Source of the DNA: Embleya scabrispora DSM 41855
Lineage (GTDB): Bacteria; Actinomycetota; Actinomycetes; Streptomycetales; Streptomycetaceae
Length of the DNA stretch: 64,000 nucleotides
Assembly: GCF_000372745.1 (NCBI RefSeq)
Contig: NZ_KB889667.1
Location: forward strand, 1 to 64,000
Direction of reading: 5' to 3'
In this document: piece by piece, positions 10,571 to 19,570 of the stretch
Layout of the letters: the number at the start of each line of letters is the position of its first letter
Numbering within the stretch: position 1 is the stretch's first letter
Translations under genes and position numbers: made by a program
Notes under the pieces: model-generated
The model's input: the letters and a program-made list of their open reading frames with translations, nothing else
What the model was told of the DNA's origin: nothing
Database searches by the model: none

Positions 10571-12136
10571 TCAGGGGAGGCCGAGGCGCCGATAGCGAAC
10601 CATCCGCGCGGCCAGGCGCTCGTCCGCGTCCAGTACCCGCAGCGTGCTCAGCTCCTGGTCGAGCACGGCCGCCACCCGGTGTACGAACGCCTCGGGTTCC
10701 TCGGCGGCGTCGGGGTGCTCGGGCACCACCCGGTCCACGATCCGGTCCCGATACAGGTCGGCGGAGCGGATCCCCTGGCGGGCGGCGATCTCGGGCGCGC
10801 GCTCGGTACTCCGATGCAGGATCGCCGCCGCGCCCTCCGGCGGCAGCGGCGACAACCAGCCGTGCCGCGCGCAGATCACCCGGTCCGCGGGCAGCAGCGC
10901 GAGCGCGCCGCCACCGGAGCCCTGGCCGAGCAGCAGGCACACGGTCGGCGCGCGCAGCCGCACCAACTCGGCCAGGCAGCGGGCGATCTCGCCGGCCAGG
11001 CCACCCTCCTCGGCCTCGCGTGAGAGCGCGGCGCCGGCGGTGTCCACCACCGTCACCAGCGGCAGGCCCAACTCGGCGGCCAGCCGCATGCCCCGTCGGG
11101 CCTGACGCAGCCCGGCCGGACCGAACGGACCGTGCTCGCTCTGCCGAGTGCGGTCGTGTCCCAGCACCACGCACGGCGCGCCGGGACCCGGGCCGACTCC
11201 GAGCCGGGCCAGCACCAGGCGCAGCGCCGGCTCGCTCTCCCCCTCGCCGGTCCCGCGCAGCGGGGTGACCGAGCGCGCACCGTGCCGCAGCAACGTGCGC
11301 AGCCCCGGACGACGCGGATCACGCGAACGCTCCACCGAGGTCCACGCCGGCACCCCGGGCGGCAACCCGACGACGTCCTCGCCCGCCGAACCGCGCGGCG
11401 GACCCGGCGGCGCACCGAGTGGCGGACCACCCGGACCCCCGGGCGGCGCCGGGCGGGCGTCGAGCACGTCGAAGACCCGGATCGCGACCTGGCGCAGTTC
11501 CTCCGGGGGCACGACCGCGTCGATCAGGCCGTGTTCGTACAGGTTCTCCGCGACCTGGACGCCGGTCGGGAACGGCTGCCCGTGCAGCGCCTCGTACACG
11601 CGCGGCCCGAGGAAACCGATCATCGCGCCGGGCTGCGCGGCGGTGACGTGGCCGAGCGAGCCCCAGGAGGCGAACACGCCGCCGGTGGTGGGGTGGCGCA
11701 GGTAGACGAGGTACGGCAGACCGGCCGCGCGGTGTGCGGCCACCGCCGCGGAGATCTTGACCATTTGCAGGAACGCGACGGTGCCCTCCTGCATGCGGGT
11801 GCCGCCGGACGTGGGCGAGGCCACCAGCGGCAGACGCTCGGCGGTGGCCCGCTCCACCGCGAGGGTGAGCCGTTCGGCACCCGCCACGCCGATCGAGCCG
11901 GCCAGGAAGTCGAACTCGCACGCGGCCACCGCCACCCGACGGCCGTGGATCAGGCCCTCCCCGGTGACCAGCGCCTCGTCCAGACCGGTCCGCGCGCGGG
12001 CTGCCGCCAGCTCGGCCGCGTACGCCGAATCCGGTGCCGCGAGCGTGGGCAGCGGGTCGTTCCAGGCACGGAAACTGCCCGGATCCAGGACGCGTTCGAT
12101 CAGATCGAGCGCCCGCACTCGCTCGGGGTGACTCAT
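10571..12136 (-). CDS. Fused acyl/acetyl-CoA carboxylase carboxyltransferase (AccD-AccA type)
   Basis: A 521-residue carboxyltransferase joining beta-like (about 1-235) and alpha-like (about 290-521) crotonase folds in one chain. It would transfer carboxyl from carboxybiotin to an acyl-CoA. The beta half carries the oxyanion segment SPTSGGTRMQEG, and the alpha half contains VVDTAGAALSREAEEGGLA and LLGQGSGGGALAL. The halves are joined by a Gly/Pro-rich linker (about 235-265). The four-cysteine zinc ribbon of E. coli AccD is absent. No biotin carboxylase or BCCP gene is nearby, so the partner and acyl-CoA substrate remain open. Confidence 0.87.
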   Translation of the reverse strand: MSHPERVRALDLIERVLDPGSFRAWNDPLPTLAAPDSAYAAELAAARARTGLDEALVTGEGLIHGRRVAVAACEFDFLAGSIGVAGAERLTLAVERATAERLPLVASPTSGGTRMQEGTVAFLQMVKISAAVAAHRAAGLPYLVYLRHPTTGGVFASWGSLGHVTAAQPGAMIGFLGPRVYEALHGQPFPTGVQVAENLYEHGLIDAVVPPEELRQVAIRVFDVLDARPAPPGGPGGPPLGAPPGPPRGSAGEDVVGLPPGVPAWTSVERSRDPRRPGLRTLLRHGARSVTPLRGTGEGESEPALRLVLARLGVGPGPGAPCVVLGHDRTRQSEHGPFGPAGLRQARRGMRLAAELGLPLVTVVDTAGAALSREAEEGGLAGEIARCLAELVRLRAPTVCLLLGQGSGGGALALLPADRVICARHGWLSPLPPEGAAAILHRSTERAPEIAARQGIRSADLYRDRIVDRVVPEHPDAAEEPEAFVHRVAAVLDQELSTLRVLDADERLAARMVRYRRLGLP

Positions 12137-12224
12137 GCGATCAAGCTAATGCCACGCCGGACAACCTTCACCCCGCGGCCGATGAGTCCTACCGGCCGGT
12201 ACGCCGATCTGGCAGGCTGCGGGA

Positions 12225-13475
12225 ATGGCCCCTCTCACCGCCGCGCCGCCCGTGTCCGCTGCCGCCCCGACGCCCACCCTCGGCGCCGATCGCTCCCGCT
12301 ACGACAAGGCCACCGCGCACCTGGACGCGCCGTTCGCCATCGTCGACCTGGCCGCCTACCGGGCCAACGCGGCGGACCTGGTGCGCCGCGCGGGCGGCAC
12401 ACCGGTGCGGGTGGCGAGCAAATCGGTGCGCTGCCTACCGCTGCTGCACGAGGTGTTGGCACTGGACGGCTTCCAAGGCGTGATGGCGTTCACCCTGCCC
12501 GAGGGCCTGTGGCTGGCTAGCGAGGGGATCACCGACATCCTGGTCGCCTACCCCTCGACCGACCGCGCCGGCTATCGCCGGCTGGCGGCGGACGCCGAGG
12601 CCGCGGCGCGGGTGACGATCATGATCGACGACCCGGCCCAACTGGACCTGATCGAGCGCGCGATCGCGGACGTGCGGCCCCGGGCCGAGCTGCGGGTGTG
12701 CGTGGACATCGACACCTCCTGGCAACCCCTCGGCGGGCGGGTGCACATCGGCGCGCACCGCTCGCCGCTGCACACGCCGGAACAGGTGGTCGCGGTGGCC
12801 GAGGCGGTCACCCGCCGACCGGGCTTTCGGCTGGTGGGGCTGATGGCCTACGAGGCACACATCGCGGGCGTCGGCGACGCGCCCGAGGGCCGTGCCGTGT
12901 ACGGCCGGATCCTGCGCGCCATGCAGGCCAGGGCCAGCGCCGAGCTGAGCCGGCGCCGGGCCGAGATCGTCCGCGCGGTGCGCGCGATCGCTGCGCTGGA
13001 GTTCGTCAACGGCGGCGGCACCGGCAGCGTGGAGCGCACTGCCGCGGAGTCCTCGATCACCGAGGTGGCGGCCGGCTCCGGGCTCTTCCAACCGCGCCTG
13101 TTCGACCACTACACCTGCTTCCGGGGCCGCCCCGCCGCGCTGTTCGCGCTGCCCGTGGTGCGCCGTGCCGGACACGGCTGCGTCACCGTGCTCGGCGGCG
13201 GCTATCCGGCGTCGGGAGTGCCGGCGGCCGACCGGCTGCCCCAGCCGTATCTGCCGCAGGGCTTGTCGTACCAACCGCAGGAGGCGGCCGGCGAGGTGCA
13301 GACACCACTGCGCGGCGCGGCGGCGGACGACCTGCGGATCGGTGACTCGGTGTGGTTCCGGCATGCCAAGGCGGGCGAACTCTGCGAGCGTTTCGACGCC
13401 TTGCATCTGGTGGAGGGCGATCGGGTGGTGCGTACGGTGCCCACCTACCGGGGCGAGGGCCACACGTTTTTGTGA
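12225..13475 (+). CDS. PLP-dependent amino acid deaminase/aldolase (alanine racemase-fold N domain)
   Basis: A 416-residue fold-type III PLP enzyme. K66 in VRVASKSVR is the expected Schiff-base lysine; the TIM-barrel part spans about 30-270, and a beta-domain follows with VLGGGYPASG and the C-terminal HAKAGELCERF. This layout matches the D-threonine aldolase/D-serine dehydratase-like group, in which C-terminal His and Cys or Asp bind a metal. The reaction is probably on a D-hydroxy amino acid, but the substrate is not decidable. It is divergent from the carboxyltransferase gene. Confidence 0.85.
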   Translation: MAPLTAAPPVSAAAPTPTLGADRSRYDKATAHLDAPFAIVDLAAYRANAADLVRRAGGTPVRVASKSVRCLPLLHEVLALDGFQGVMAFTLPEGLWLASEGITDILVAYPSTDRAGYRRLAADAEAAARVTIMIDDPAQLDLIERAIADVRPRAELRVCVDIDTSWQPLGGRVHIGAHRSPLHTPEQVVAVAEAVTRRPGFRLVGLMAYEAHIAGVGDAPEGRAVYGRILRAMQARASAELSRRRAEIVRAVRAIAALEFVNGGGTGSVERTAAESSITEVAAGSGLFQPRLFDHYTCFRGRPAALFALPVVRRAGHGCVTVLGGGYPASGVPAADRLPQPYLPQGLSYQPQEAAGEVQTPLRGAAADDLRIGDSVWFRHAKAGELCERFDALHLVEGDRVVRTVPTYRGEGHTFL

Positions 13476-13669
13476 GCAAAGGGCCGCACGGATCGCGACC
13501 ACGACGGGGATCGACCGGCCGTTAACCGGACAAGACCCACCCGTACGGCCCACCGCGCAAAAAACGACCCGTTGAGGGGCTGTCCGGCACCACCACGGAT
13601 GGCCCACAATGCCCATTGCCGGCGCTGTATCGGCGCGGCGGTACGTCCGGCCGGTGAAAGGTCGCAGCC

Positions 13670-14044
13670 ATGATCGCGCGCTTGGGCACGCTCGGGCAGG
13701 AACACCCCGTCACCGGGGTGACGATCTGGCGCGGCTGTGCGGTCGTCCACCTCGCCGGCGAACTGGACCTGCACAACGCCCCGTTGCTGCATCGCACGCT
13801 GATCGAGTTGATCGACGGCGGGTGTCGCCGGGTGGTCGTGGACGCCACCGGACTGAACTTCTGCGACTCGGTCGGCCTGGGTGTGCTGATAGACGCGTTC
13901 AAGTCGATGCACGCCTTTTCCGGCGAACTGCGCCTGGCCGCACCCGATCGCAACGTCCGCGCGACGCTGCGGATGACCGGTCTGATCGACGTGCTGGGCG
14001 TGCGGGACACCCTCCAGGAAGTGCTGGACGAGTTCGCCGACTGA
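13670..14044 (+). CDS. STAS-domain anti-sigma factor antagonist
   Basis: A 124-residue single STAS domain like SpoIIAA/BldG. Such proteins bind an anti-sigma kinase and release a sigma factor when unphosphorylated. The phospho-acceptor region is NFCDSVGLGVL with S67 as the expected site. AAAGG lies about 7-12 bases before the ATG. No anti-sigma kinase is adjacent, so its partner is elsewhere. The sigma/ZAS fusion 2 kb downstream is of another type and should not be assumed to be its target. Confidence 0.9.
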   Translation: MIARLGTLGQEHPVTGVTIWRGCAVVHLAGELDLHNAPLLHRTLIELIDGGCRRVVVDATGLNFCDSVGLGVLIDAFKSMHAFSGELRLAAPDRNVRATLRMTGLIDVLGVRDTLQEVLDEFAD

Positions 14045-14097
14045 GTCCGGCCCCGACACGCGGGCCGACGTCGGTCCGGTGCGGCATGATCGGGCGG

Positions 14098-15027
14098 GTG
14101 ACTGAACGTCTGATGCTCCTCGACACCGCGTCCCTGTACTTCCGCGCCTACTTCGGCGTCCCGGAATCGGTCAAGGCTCCCGACGGCACACCGGTCAACG
14201 CGGTGCGCGGCCTGGTCGACTTCATCACGCGCCTGGTCGAGGACCGCCGGCCCACCCGACTGGTGGCGTGCATGGACGCGGACTGGCGACCGCAGTTCCG
14301 GGTCGACGCGATCCCCTCCTACAAGGCGCACCGGGTCGCCGAGGCGGCCGGTCCGGACGAGGAGGAGATCCCGGACACGCTCGCCCCGCAGGTGCCGGTG
14401 ATCGAGCAGGTGTTGGACGCGCTGGGCATCCCGCGTGTGGGCGTGCCGGGCTTCGAGGCGGACGACGTGATCGCCACGCTGGCCGAGCGGGCCGGCATCG
14501 CGGTGGACATCGTCACCGGCGACCGGGATCTGTTCCAACTCGTCGACGACGCACGCGCGATCCGGGTGCTCTACACGGTCAAGGGCGTGGCCGCGCACGA
14601 GGTGATCGACGAGGCCGCCGTGCTCGCCCGCTACGGCGTGCCCGCCCCGGCCTACGCGGACTTCGCCACGCTGCGCGGGGACACCAGCGACGGGCTGCCC
14701 GGGGTCAAGGGCATCGGGGACAAGACCGCGGCGCAGTTGATCGGCGAGTACGGCGACTTGGCGGGCGTGCGCGCGGCCGCGGCCGACCCGGCGGCCAAGC
14801 TGACCCCGGCACGGCGGGCCCGAATCCTGGAGGCGGGCGACTACCTGGACGTGGCCCCGGGCGTGGTGCGGGTGGTGCGGGAGGTGCCGCTGCCGCCGGC
14901 GGCCGAGTGGGATCGGCCGCTGCCCACCGAGCCGGCCGATCCGGTCGCCCTCGACGCGTTGCGCCGGCAGTGGGGCCTGAGCGGTCCGGTGCACCGGTTG
15001 CTCGACGTGCTCGCCCCTCGTCGGTGA
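14098..15027 (+). CDS. 5'-3' exonuclease / FEN-like nuclease
   Basis: A 309-residue stand-alone homologue of the PolI N-terminal 5' nuclease domain. Metal-binding acidic motifs are visible in LLDTASLYFRAYFG at the start, FEADDVIATLA and TGDRDLFQLVDD; a helix-hairpin-helix follows (GDTSDGLPGVKGIGDKTAAQ). Expected activity is on DNA flaps or RNA primers. I chose GTG 14098 (VTERLMLL); an ATG four codons upstream is an alternative. It begins 53 bases after the STAS gene and may be cotranscribed with it. Confidence 0.9.
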   Translation: MTERLMLLDTASLYFRAYFGVPESVKAPDGTPVNAVRGLVDFITRLVEDRRPTRLVACMDADWRPQFRVDAIPSYKAHRVAEAAGPDEEEIPDTLAPQVPVIEQVLDALGIPRVGVPGFEADDVIATLAERAGIAVDIVTGDRDLFQLVDDARAIRVLYTVKGVAAHEVIDEAAVLARYGVPAPAYADFATLRGDTSDGLPGVKGIGDKTAAQLIGEYGDLAGVRAAAADPAAKLTPARRARILEAGDYLDVAPGVVRVVREVPLPPAAEWDRPLPTEPADPVALDALRRQWGLSGPVHRLLDVLAPRR

Positions 15028-15107
15028 TGCCCCGAATCTCCGCCTGAGGCCGGCGGCCGGCCACTCGAAAGGGTCGCTCCCGAACGCGCCGGGCGCACGG
15101 CCGGTAA

Positions 15108-15123
15108 TGTGACCTGGGTCACA
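15108..15123. promoter_or_regulatory. Crp-type palindromic operator candidate
   Basis: TGTGACCTGGGTCACA is an exact TGTGA-N6-TCACA palindrome. It also fits the GTG-N6-GNCAC form reported for Streptomyces Crp. It lies 80 bases after the exonuclease stop and 56 bases before the ATG of the hypothetical gene at 15179. A regulatory role is inferred from sequence only. Confidence 0.55.
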
Positions 15124-15178
15124 CCTGAAAGTTCCGCGGAATCTGTCACGTTCGTCGTGAAGTCATGTCTCCCCAGGC

Positions 15179-15907
15179 ATGCGTACCGACTGTGACACCA
15201 CGATCACGACCCGACCCGAACGCGATCGACTCCGAGGCGAGCGGCAACGGGTGACCTCCCGAGCCGGTCGGCCGGCCCGGGTCGCCCGGCACAGTGACGC
15301 CGTCGAGCAATGCCCGGACGCCTTCGCCCGAGGCGGCCACGTGCACTCCGCGCGCCCGGCCCCGGCCCGGGACCGGGCCGCCGCCGAGATCCCGCCGGCC
15401 GTGGCGCCGGCCGCACCGGACGCGCTTTTCCTGTGCGGCCTCGCCCACAGCGCGCCCGGCCCGCTCACACAGGTCTCCCTGGGCACCCGCGCCCGGGCCA
15501 ACCCGCCGGGCGTCCTGCCGCCGTCCACCGACCCGATCGCCGAACTCCCCTCGGCCGCCCTCCTCCGGCGGCGACGTGCCCGGCGGGCCGCCGCCGATGA
15601 GCACGTGCGGCTCGTGGTGGTGCGCCCGGAGGTGCCCGAGTCGCTGCCGTGGGACGACCCGCGTCACCTGCCACCGACCGCCGGACACCTGGAACGCGCG
15701 CTCGGCGACCGGGCGCACGCGGTGCCGCCCGGCCGACTGATGGCTCCCCTCGACGGCGACGACCCCGAGTCGCCGGACCGCCTGGACCGGCTGTGCCGGG
15801 CGCCGGTGGACCCGCCGGACGGCCCCGACGGGATGCCCGGCGGCGCTCCGCGCAGCCCGCGTTCGAGCGTGCGTTTGGCCGCCGCGCCGGGCGGGACGGG
15901 TCGGTAG
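15179..15907 (+). CDS. Hypothetical protein
   Basis: A 242-codon frame with high GC at third positions. The translation is Arg/Pro-rich at the N-terminus, with a more ordered segment around residues 140-205 (EHVRLVVVRPEVPESLPWDD). No family is recognised and no membrane segment or signal peptide is visible. The opposite strand also stays open, so this is only a probable gene. It follows the Crp-type palindrome and precedes the sigma factor gene. The start could be further downstream. Confidence 0.4.
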   Translation: MRTDCDTTITTRPERDRLRGERQRVTSRAGRPARVARHSDAVEQCPDAFARGGHVHSARPAPARDRAAAEIPPAVAPAAPDALFLCGLAHSAPGPLTQVSLGTRARANPPGVLPPSTDPIAELPSAALLRRRRARRAAADEHVRLVVVRPEVPESLPWDDPRHLPPTAGHLERALGDRAHAVPPGRLMAPLDGDDPESPDRLDRLCRAPVDPPDGPDGMPGGAPRSPRSSVRLAAAPGGTGR

Positions 15908-16149
15908 CACGAGATGAACCAACTCTTCGTGCGTGCGTTCGTCACCCGAATGACGCAGCGTCACACCCGCCGCGAACCCCCGAACGACCCGGGCGCGGGC
16001 GTTCGACCCCCGCGCCCGTGCCACGCCACCAGCGCCGGAGCGCACTCCGGGTGCCTTGCCCGGCCCCACCGCTTGTGGACAGAGCGTGTCCGGATGGTCA
16101 CGATGCTGTCCGAACAATCGGCTACGGCACGGGAACAAGGGGGCAAACG

Positions 16150-17901
16150 GTGGCACGCGAGGACGACGCGGCGACCCCGGACCCCAGCGGCGACGGGAAC
16201 GGCGGCGCCGCCGAGGCGACCGGCTCCGGCGCACGTCCGCCCTTCGTCCCCGGCCAGCGCGGCGTGCATCACTCTCGGGTGTACGACGGCGACCTCCGGC
16301 CCGAGCCGGCCGCAACCCAATCGGCCCAGCCCTGGCCGGCCGACACCACAGCGCCCCACCCCTTCGCGCCCGACCCGGGCGGGTACTTCGACCCCGCACC
16401 GGACGCCGACGTCGGCCGGGCGGCCGCGTACGACGGCCCCCCGGACGGCGAACTGGCCGATGCGGTGCGCGCCGGCGACGGCGACGCCTACGGCTTGCTC
16501 TATCAGCGCCACGTCGGCTCGGTCCGCCGCTTCGCGCACACCTGCACCCGCACCCCCGAGGCCGCCGACGACCTGTGCGCCGAGGCGTTCGCCCGCACGC
16601 TGCAGGCGTTGCGCTCGGGCCAGGGGCCGACGAAGGCGTTCCGGGCCTACCTGCTCACCACCGTGCGGCACGTCGCCGGCGACTGGACCAGGAGCGATCG
16701 CCGCGAATGGCTCACCGAGGACTTCACCGTCTTCGAGTCCGCGTGGGAGAGCCAGGACCGCGTGGTGAAGGCCGACGACGCGCGGCTCGCGCTCCAGGCG
16801 TTCCAGGACCTGCCCGAGCGGTCCCGGATGGTGCTGTGGCACGTGGACATCGAGGGCGAGCAGGCCGTCCGGGTCGCCCCCCTGGTCGGCGAGAACCCGG
16901 ACAACGTGCGCAAGATCCTGGAGCGGGCCCGCCAGGAACTGCGCGACAACTACTTCGTTGCGTTCGCCACCGGCGGCGTCAAGGACGAGAACTGCAAGAA
17001 GTTCACCCGGCACTACGGCCGGCACATCCGTAACCGGATGGACTCCGAGAAGCGCCGGGAAAGCATCGACGCGCACCTGAAGAAGTGCAGCCGATGCAAC
17101 CGGACCTACGCGGAGATGGTCGACGTCCGCGACCGGTACGGGCCGATCGCGCTGGCACTGATCGGCATCACCGCGCCGATCTTCCTCAGCGGCACCGCCG
17201 CGGCCGCGGGCACCGCCGCGGCGGCCACAGCCGTGGCCGGCGGGATGGGCCTGGCCGCGGGCGCAACCGGCGCGGGCGGCGTCGCCAGCGGCGTGGCCGC
17301 GGGCGCCGCGGCGGCCGGGAGCGCCGCGGCCGGCGCGGGCGTGGGCGCGGCCAAGGGCGCGAGCCGGGCCGGCCAGACCGCAGGCCGCTCGTCGCTGATC
17401 GCGGGCGGCGTGGTGGTGGCCGTGGCGGTGGCCGCGTTCGCCATCGTGGACACCGACGAACCCAAGCCGAGGCGCCCGGCCCCACCGGTGGCCGCCTCGG
17501 CGCCCGCCCGCCCGCCGACGCCGCCCACCGCCGAGACCCGCCCCCCGCAGCCCTCGTCGCCCGAGCCGGAGGTCGAGCCGCCCGCCAAGCCCCCCGCCGA
17601 GCCGGCCGCGACCTCGCCGCCGCGCCCGACGCCCACGAAGTACCCGCCGGCCAGGCCCACTCCGACCAGGCACAAGTCGCCCCGGTCCGGTCCGACCCTG
17701 GTGGCCGACAACAAGGAGTTCCGCGCCGACGACAACAAGGTCGGCTTCAAGTGCGACAACGGCGCCGGCAAGTGGTGCGTAAACCCGACCATCACGGTGC
17801 CCAGCGCGCTTGCCGCACCGCTGATGCCGCCCGGCTCCACCGCCCGGTGCACCGAGGTCAAAGGCAAGAACGGCTCGCACTACACGCTGTGCCGGCGCTG
17901 A
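16150..17901 (+). CDS. Sigma-70 family (ECF-like) factor fused to a ZAS-like domain and membrane segments
   Basis: A 583-residue protein from GTG 16150 (AAGGGGG upstream). After a disordered N-terminus (1-95) come sigma region 2 (about 100-185, LADAVRAGDGDAYGLLYQRH) and region 4 (about 205-270). A zinc anti-sigma-like signature follows: C282, then H309-x3-C313-x2-C316. Hydrophobic segments lie at about 331-348 and 415-433, separated by an Ala/Gly-rich stretch. Then a proline-rich spacer (435-515) and a C-terminal domain with four cysteines (535, 543, 567, 581), probably extracytoplasmic. This predicts a membrane-tethered sigma factor carrying its own regulator. The exact ECF group is not assigned. 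Confidence 0.85.
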   Translation: MAREDDAATPDPSGDGNGGAAEATGSGARPPFVPGQRGVHHSRVYDGDLRPEPAATQSAQPWPADTTAPHPFAPDPGGYFDPAPDADVGRAAAYDGPPDGELADAVRAGDGDAYGLLYQRHVGSVRRFAHTCTRTPEAADDLCAEAFARTLQALRSGQGPTKAFRAYLLTTVRHVAGDWTRSDRREWLTEDFTVFESAWESQDRVVKADDARLALQAFQDLPERSRMVLWHVDIEGEQAVRVAPLVGENPDNVRKILERARQELRDNYFVAFATGGVKDENCKKFTRHYGRHIRNRMDSEKRRESIDAHLKKCSRCNRTYAEMVDVRDRYGPIALALIGITAPIFLSGTAAAAGTAAAATAVAGGMGLAAGATGAGGVASGVAAGAAAAGSAAAGAGVGAAKGASRAGQTAGRSSLIAGGVVVAVAVAAFAIVDTDEPKPRRPAPPVAASAPARPPTPPTAETRPPQPSSPEPEVEPPAKPPAEPAATSPPRPTPTKYPPARPTPTRHKSPRSGPTLVADNKEFRADDNKVGFKCDNGAGKWCVNPTITVPSALAAPLMPPGSTARCTEVKGKNGSHYTLCRR

Positions 17902-17906
17902 CCCTA

Positions 17907-17934
17907 CCGGGCGTCCGGTCCGGTCCCCGCCCGG
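17907..17934. terminator. Bidirectional terminator candidate
   Basis: 7-bp inverted repeat CCGGGCG/CGCCCGG with a 14-base loop in the gap between the converging sigma factor and amidase genes. No T-tract. Confidence 0.4.
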
Positions 17935-17992
17935 CGCACGATGAATCGGCCGCGTCCCGCAGTGCCGTCCCCGGCGTCCCTCGACGGCCCGC

Positions 17993-19417
17993 CTAGCCCA
18001 CCGCGCCCGCGGTGCCCGCCCACGGGGCCGCCGCCTCCAATTGGCCCGCGAGCCGGAACAGGGTGGTCTCGTCGCCGTAGCGGCCGGCGAACTGCACCCC
18101 CAGCGGCAGCCCGTCCGAGGTGTGCCCCAACGGCACCGACATGGCCGGCTGCCCGGTCACGTTGAACAGGCTGGTGAACGCGGCCATCCCGCGCATCCCG
18201 CGCAGCGCGGCCAGCGGATCGCGGTTGGGGTCCAACTCGCCCAGCAGCGGCGGCACCACCGCCATCGTCGGGGTCAGCAGCACGTCGAAGCGCCCGGTCA
18301 GCCGGGTCACCGCCCGCCCGATCGCGTGCATCTTGTCGATCGCGGCCAGGTAGCGCGCCAGCGACAACCCGCGGCCCTTGTCCACGATCAGCCGGGTGGC
18401 CCCGTCCAGATCGTCCGCCTGGAGCTCGCGCCCCAACTCGGCCAGGCGCAGATCCACCATCCGCGCCATGTGCGCCGCGCTGATCGGCGCGATCACCTCG
18501 CCCGGCCGGGTCAGCGTGTCCGGCCAGGTCACCGGCTCCACGTCGTGCCCCAGCGCGACACACAGCGCGGCGGCCTCCTCGGCGACCCGTACACACTCGG
18601 GGTCCACCGCCACGTCCGCGTCCACCGGCGCCAGGATCAGCCCGATCCGCAGCCGCCCGGGATCCGCGCCCACCTCGGCGGCGTACGGGCCCACCGGTGG
18701 CGGCGCGTGATACGGATCGCCCGGCTCGGGGGTGCCGGTGACGTCGAGCAGCGTCGCGCTGTCGCGCACCGTGCGGGTGACCGCGTGCGCGACCGCGAGG
18801 CCGGCCCACGACTCGCCGTGCTCGGGCCCCGGAGTGACCCGGCCGCGGCTCGGCTTGAGCCCGAACACCCCGCAGCACGCGGCCGGGATCCGAATCGAGC
18901 CGCCGCCGTCGGTGGCGTGCGCGACCGGCACCATGCCCGCCGCGACCGCCGCCGCCGACCCGCCGCTGGAGCCGCCCGTGCTGCGGTCGCGATGCCAGGG
19001 GTTGTGCGCGGGGCCGAACAGGCCGGACTCGGTGCTCGTACCGAGCCCGAACTCGGGGGTGTTGGTCTTGCCCACGATCAGCACACCGGCCGCCCGCAAC
19101 CGGGTCACCAGCGTGCTGTCGCGCGCCGCGACCGCACCGGCGAACAACCGTGACCCGTTGCTCGTGACCATCCCGGCCACGTCGCACTCCAGGTCCTTGA
19201 TCAGATACGGCACGCCCGCGAGCACTCCGGGCAACAATCCGGCGACCGCGGCCCGGGCCTGCTCCTCGCACAACGCAACCACCGCGCCCAGGGCCGGCTC
19301 GCGCTCCTTGATCGCCTCGAAGGTGACGTCGAGCACCTGGTCCGCGCTCACCTCGCCACGGGCGATCAGGCCCGCGAGCCCGGTGGCGTCATAGGACTGA
19401 TACTCGTCGATCCGCAC
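17993..19417 (-). CDS. Amidase (amidase signature family)
   Basis: A 474-residue amidase-signature hydrolase using the Ser-cisSer-Lys triad: K74 in YLIKDLEC, cis-Ser S150 in TGGSSGGS, nucleophile S174 in [11 protein letters not shown]. It would hydrolyse a carboxamide; the natural substrate cannot be told. No GatB or GatC neighbour is present, so it is not annotated as GatA. I chose GTG 19417 because GGAGG lies 7 bases upstream; the frame extends 43 codons further upstream without family support. It follows helY on the same strand after 153 bases. Confidence 0.9.
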   Translation of the reverse strand: MRIDEYQSYDATGLAGLIARGEVSADQVLDVTFEAIKEREPALGAVVALCEEQARAAVAGLLPGVLAGVPYLIKDLECDVAGMVTSNGSRLFAGAVAARDSTLVTRLRAAGVLIVGKTNTPEFGLGTSTESGLFGPAHNPWHRDRSTGGSSGGSAAAVAAGMVPVAHATDGGGSIRIPAACCGVFGLKPSRGRVTPGPEHGESWAGLAVAHAVTRTVRDSATLLDVTGTPEPGDPYHAPPPVGPYAAEVGADPGRLRIGLILAPVDADVAVDPECVRVAEEAAALCVALGHDVEPVTWPDTLTRPGEVIAPISAAHMARMVDLRLAELGRELQADDLDGATRLIVDKGRGLSLARYLAAIDKMHAIGRAVTRLTGRFDVLLTPTMAVVPPLLGELDPNRDPLAALRGMRGMAAFTSLFNVTGQPAMSVPLGHTSDGLPLGVQFAGRYGDETTLFRLAGQLEAAAPWAGTAGAVG

Positions 19418-19570
19418 GGCACGACCTCCAGCGCTGGTGAACACGTCCGCCCCGCACCGTACGCGACGGTTGCCCGACGCCGGGCGCCCCGTGGGCGGAT
19501 CGGCAAAATCCGGCGCGCGCACCGCGATCGGCAGCGCGCGGGCCACGGAAGGTGCCGCCGCGTCGCCCGC

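Noticed and set aside
13609-14097. Upstream extension of the 5'-3' exonuclease frame
   Set aside because: It overlaps the STAS gene in another frame; the conserved nuclease start is at GTG 14098.
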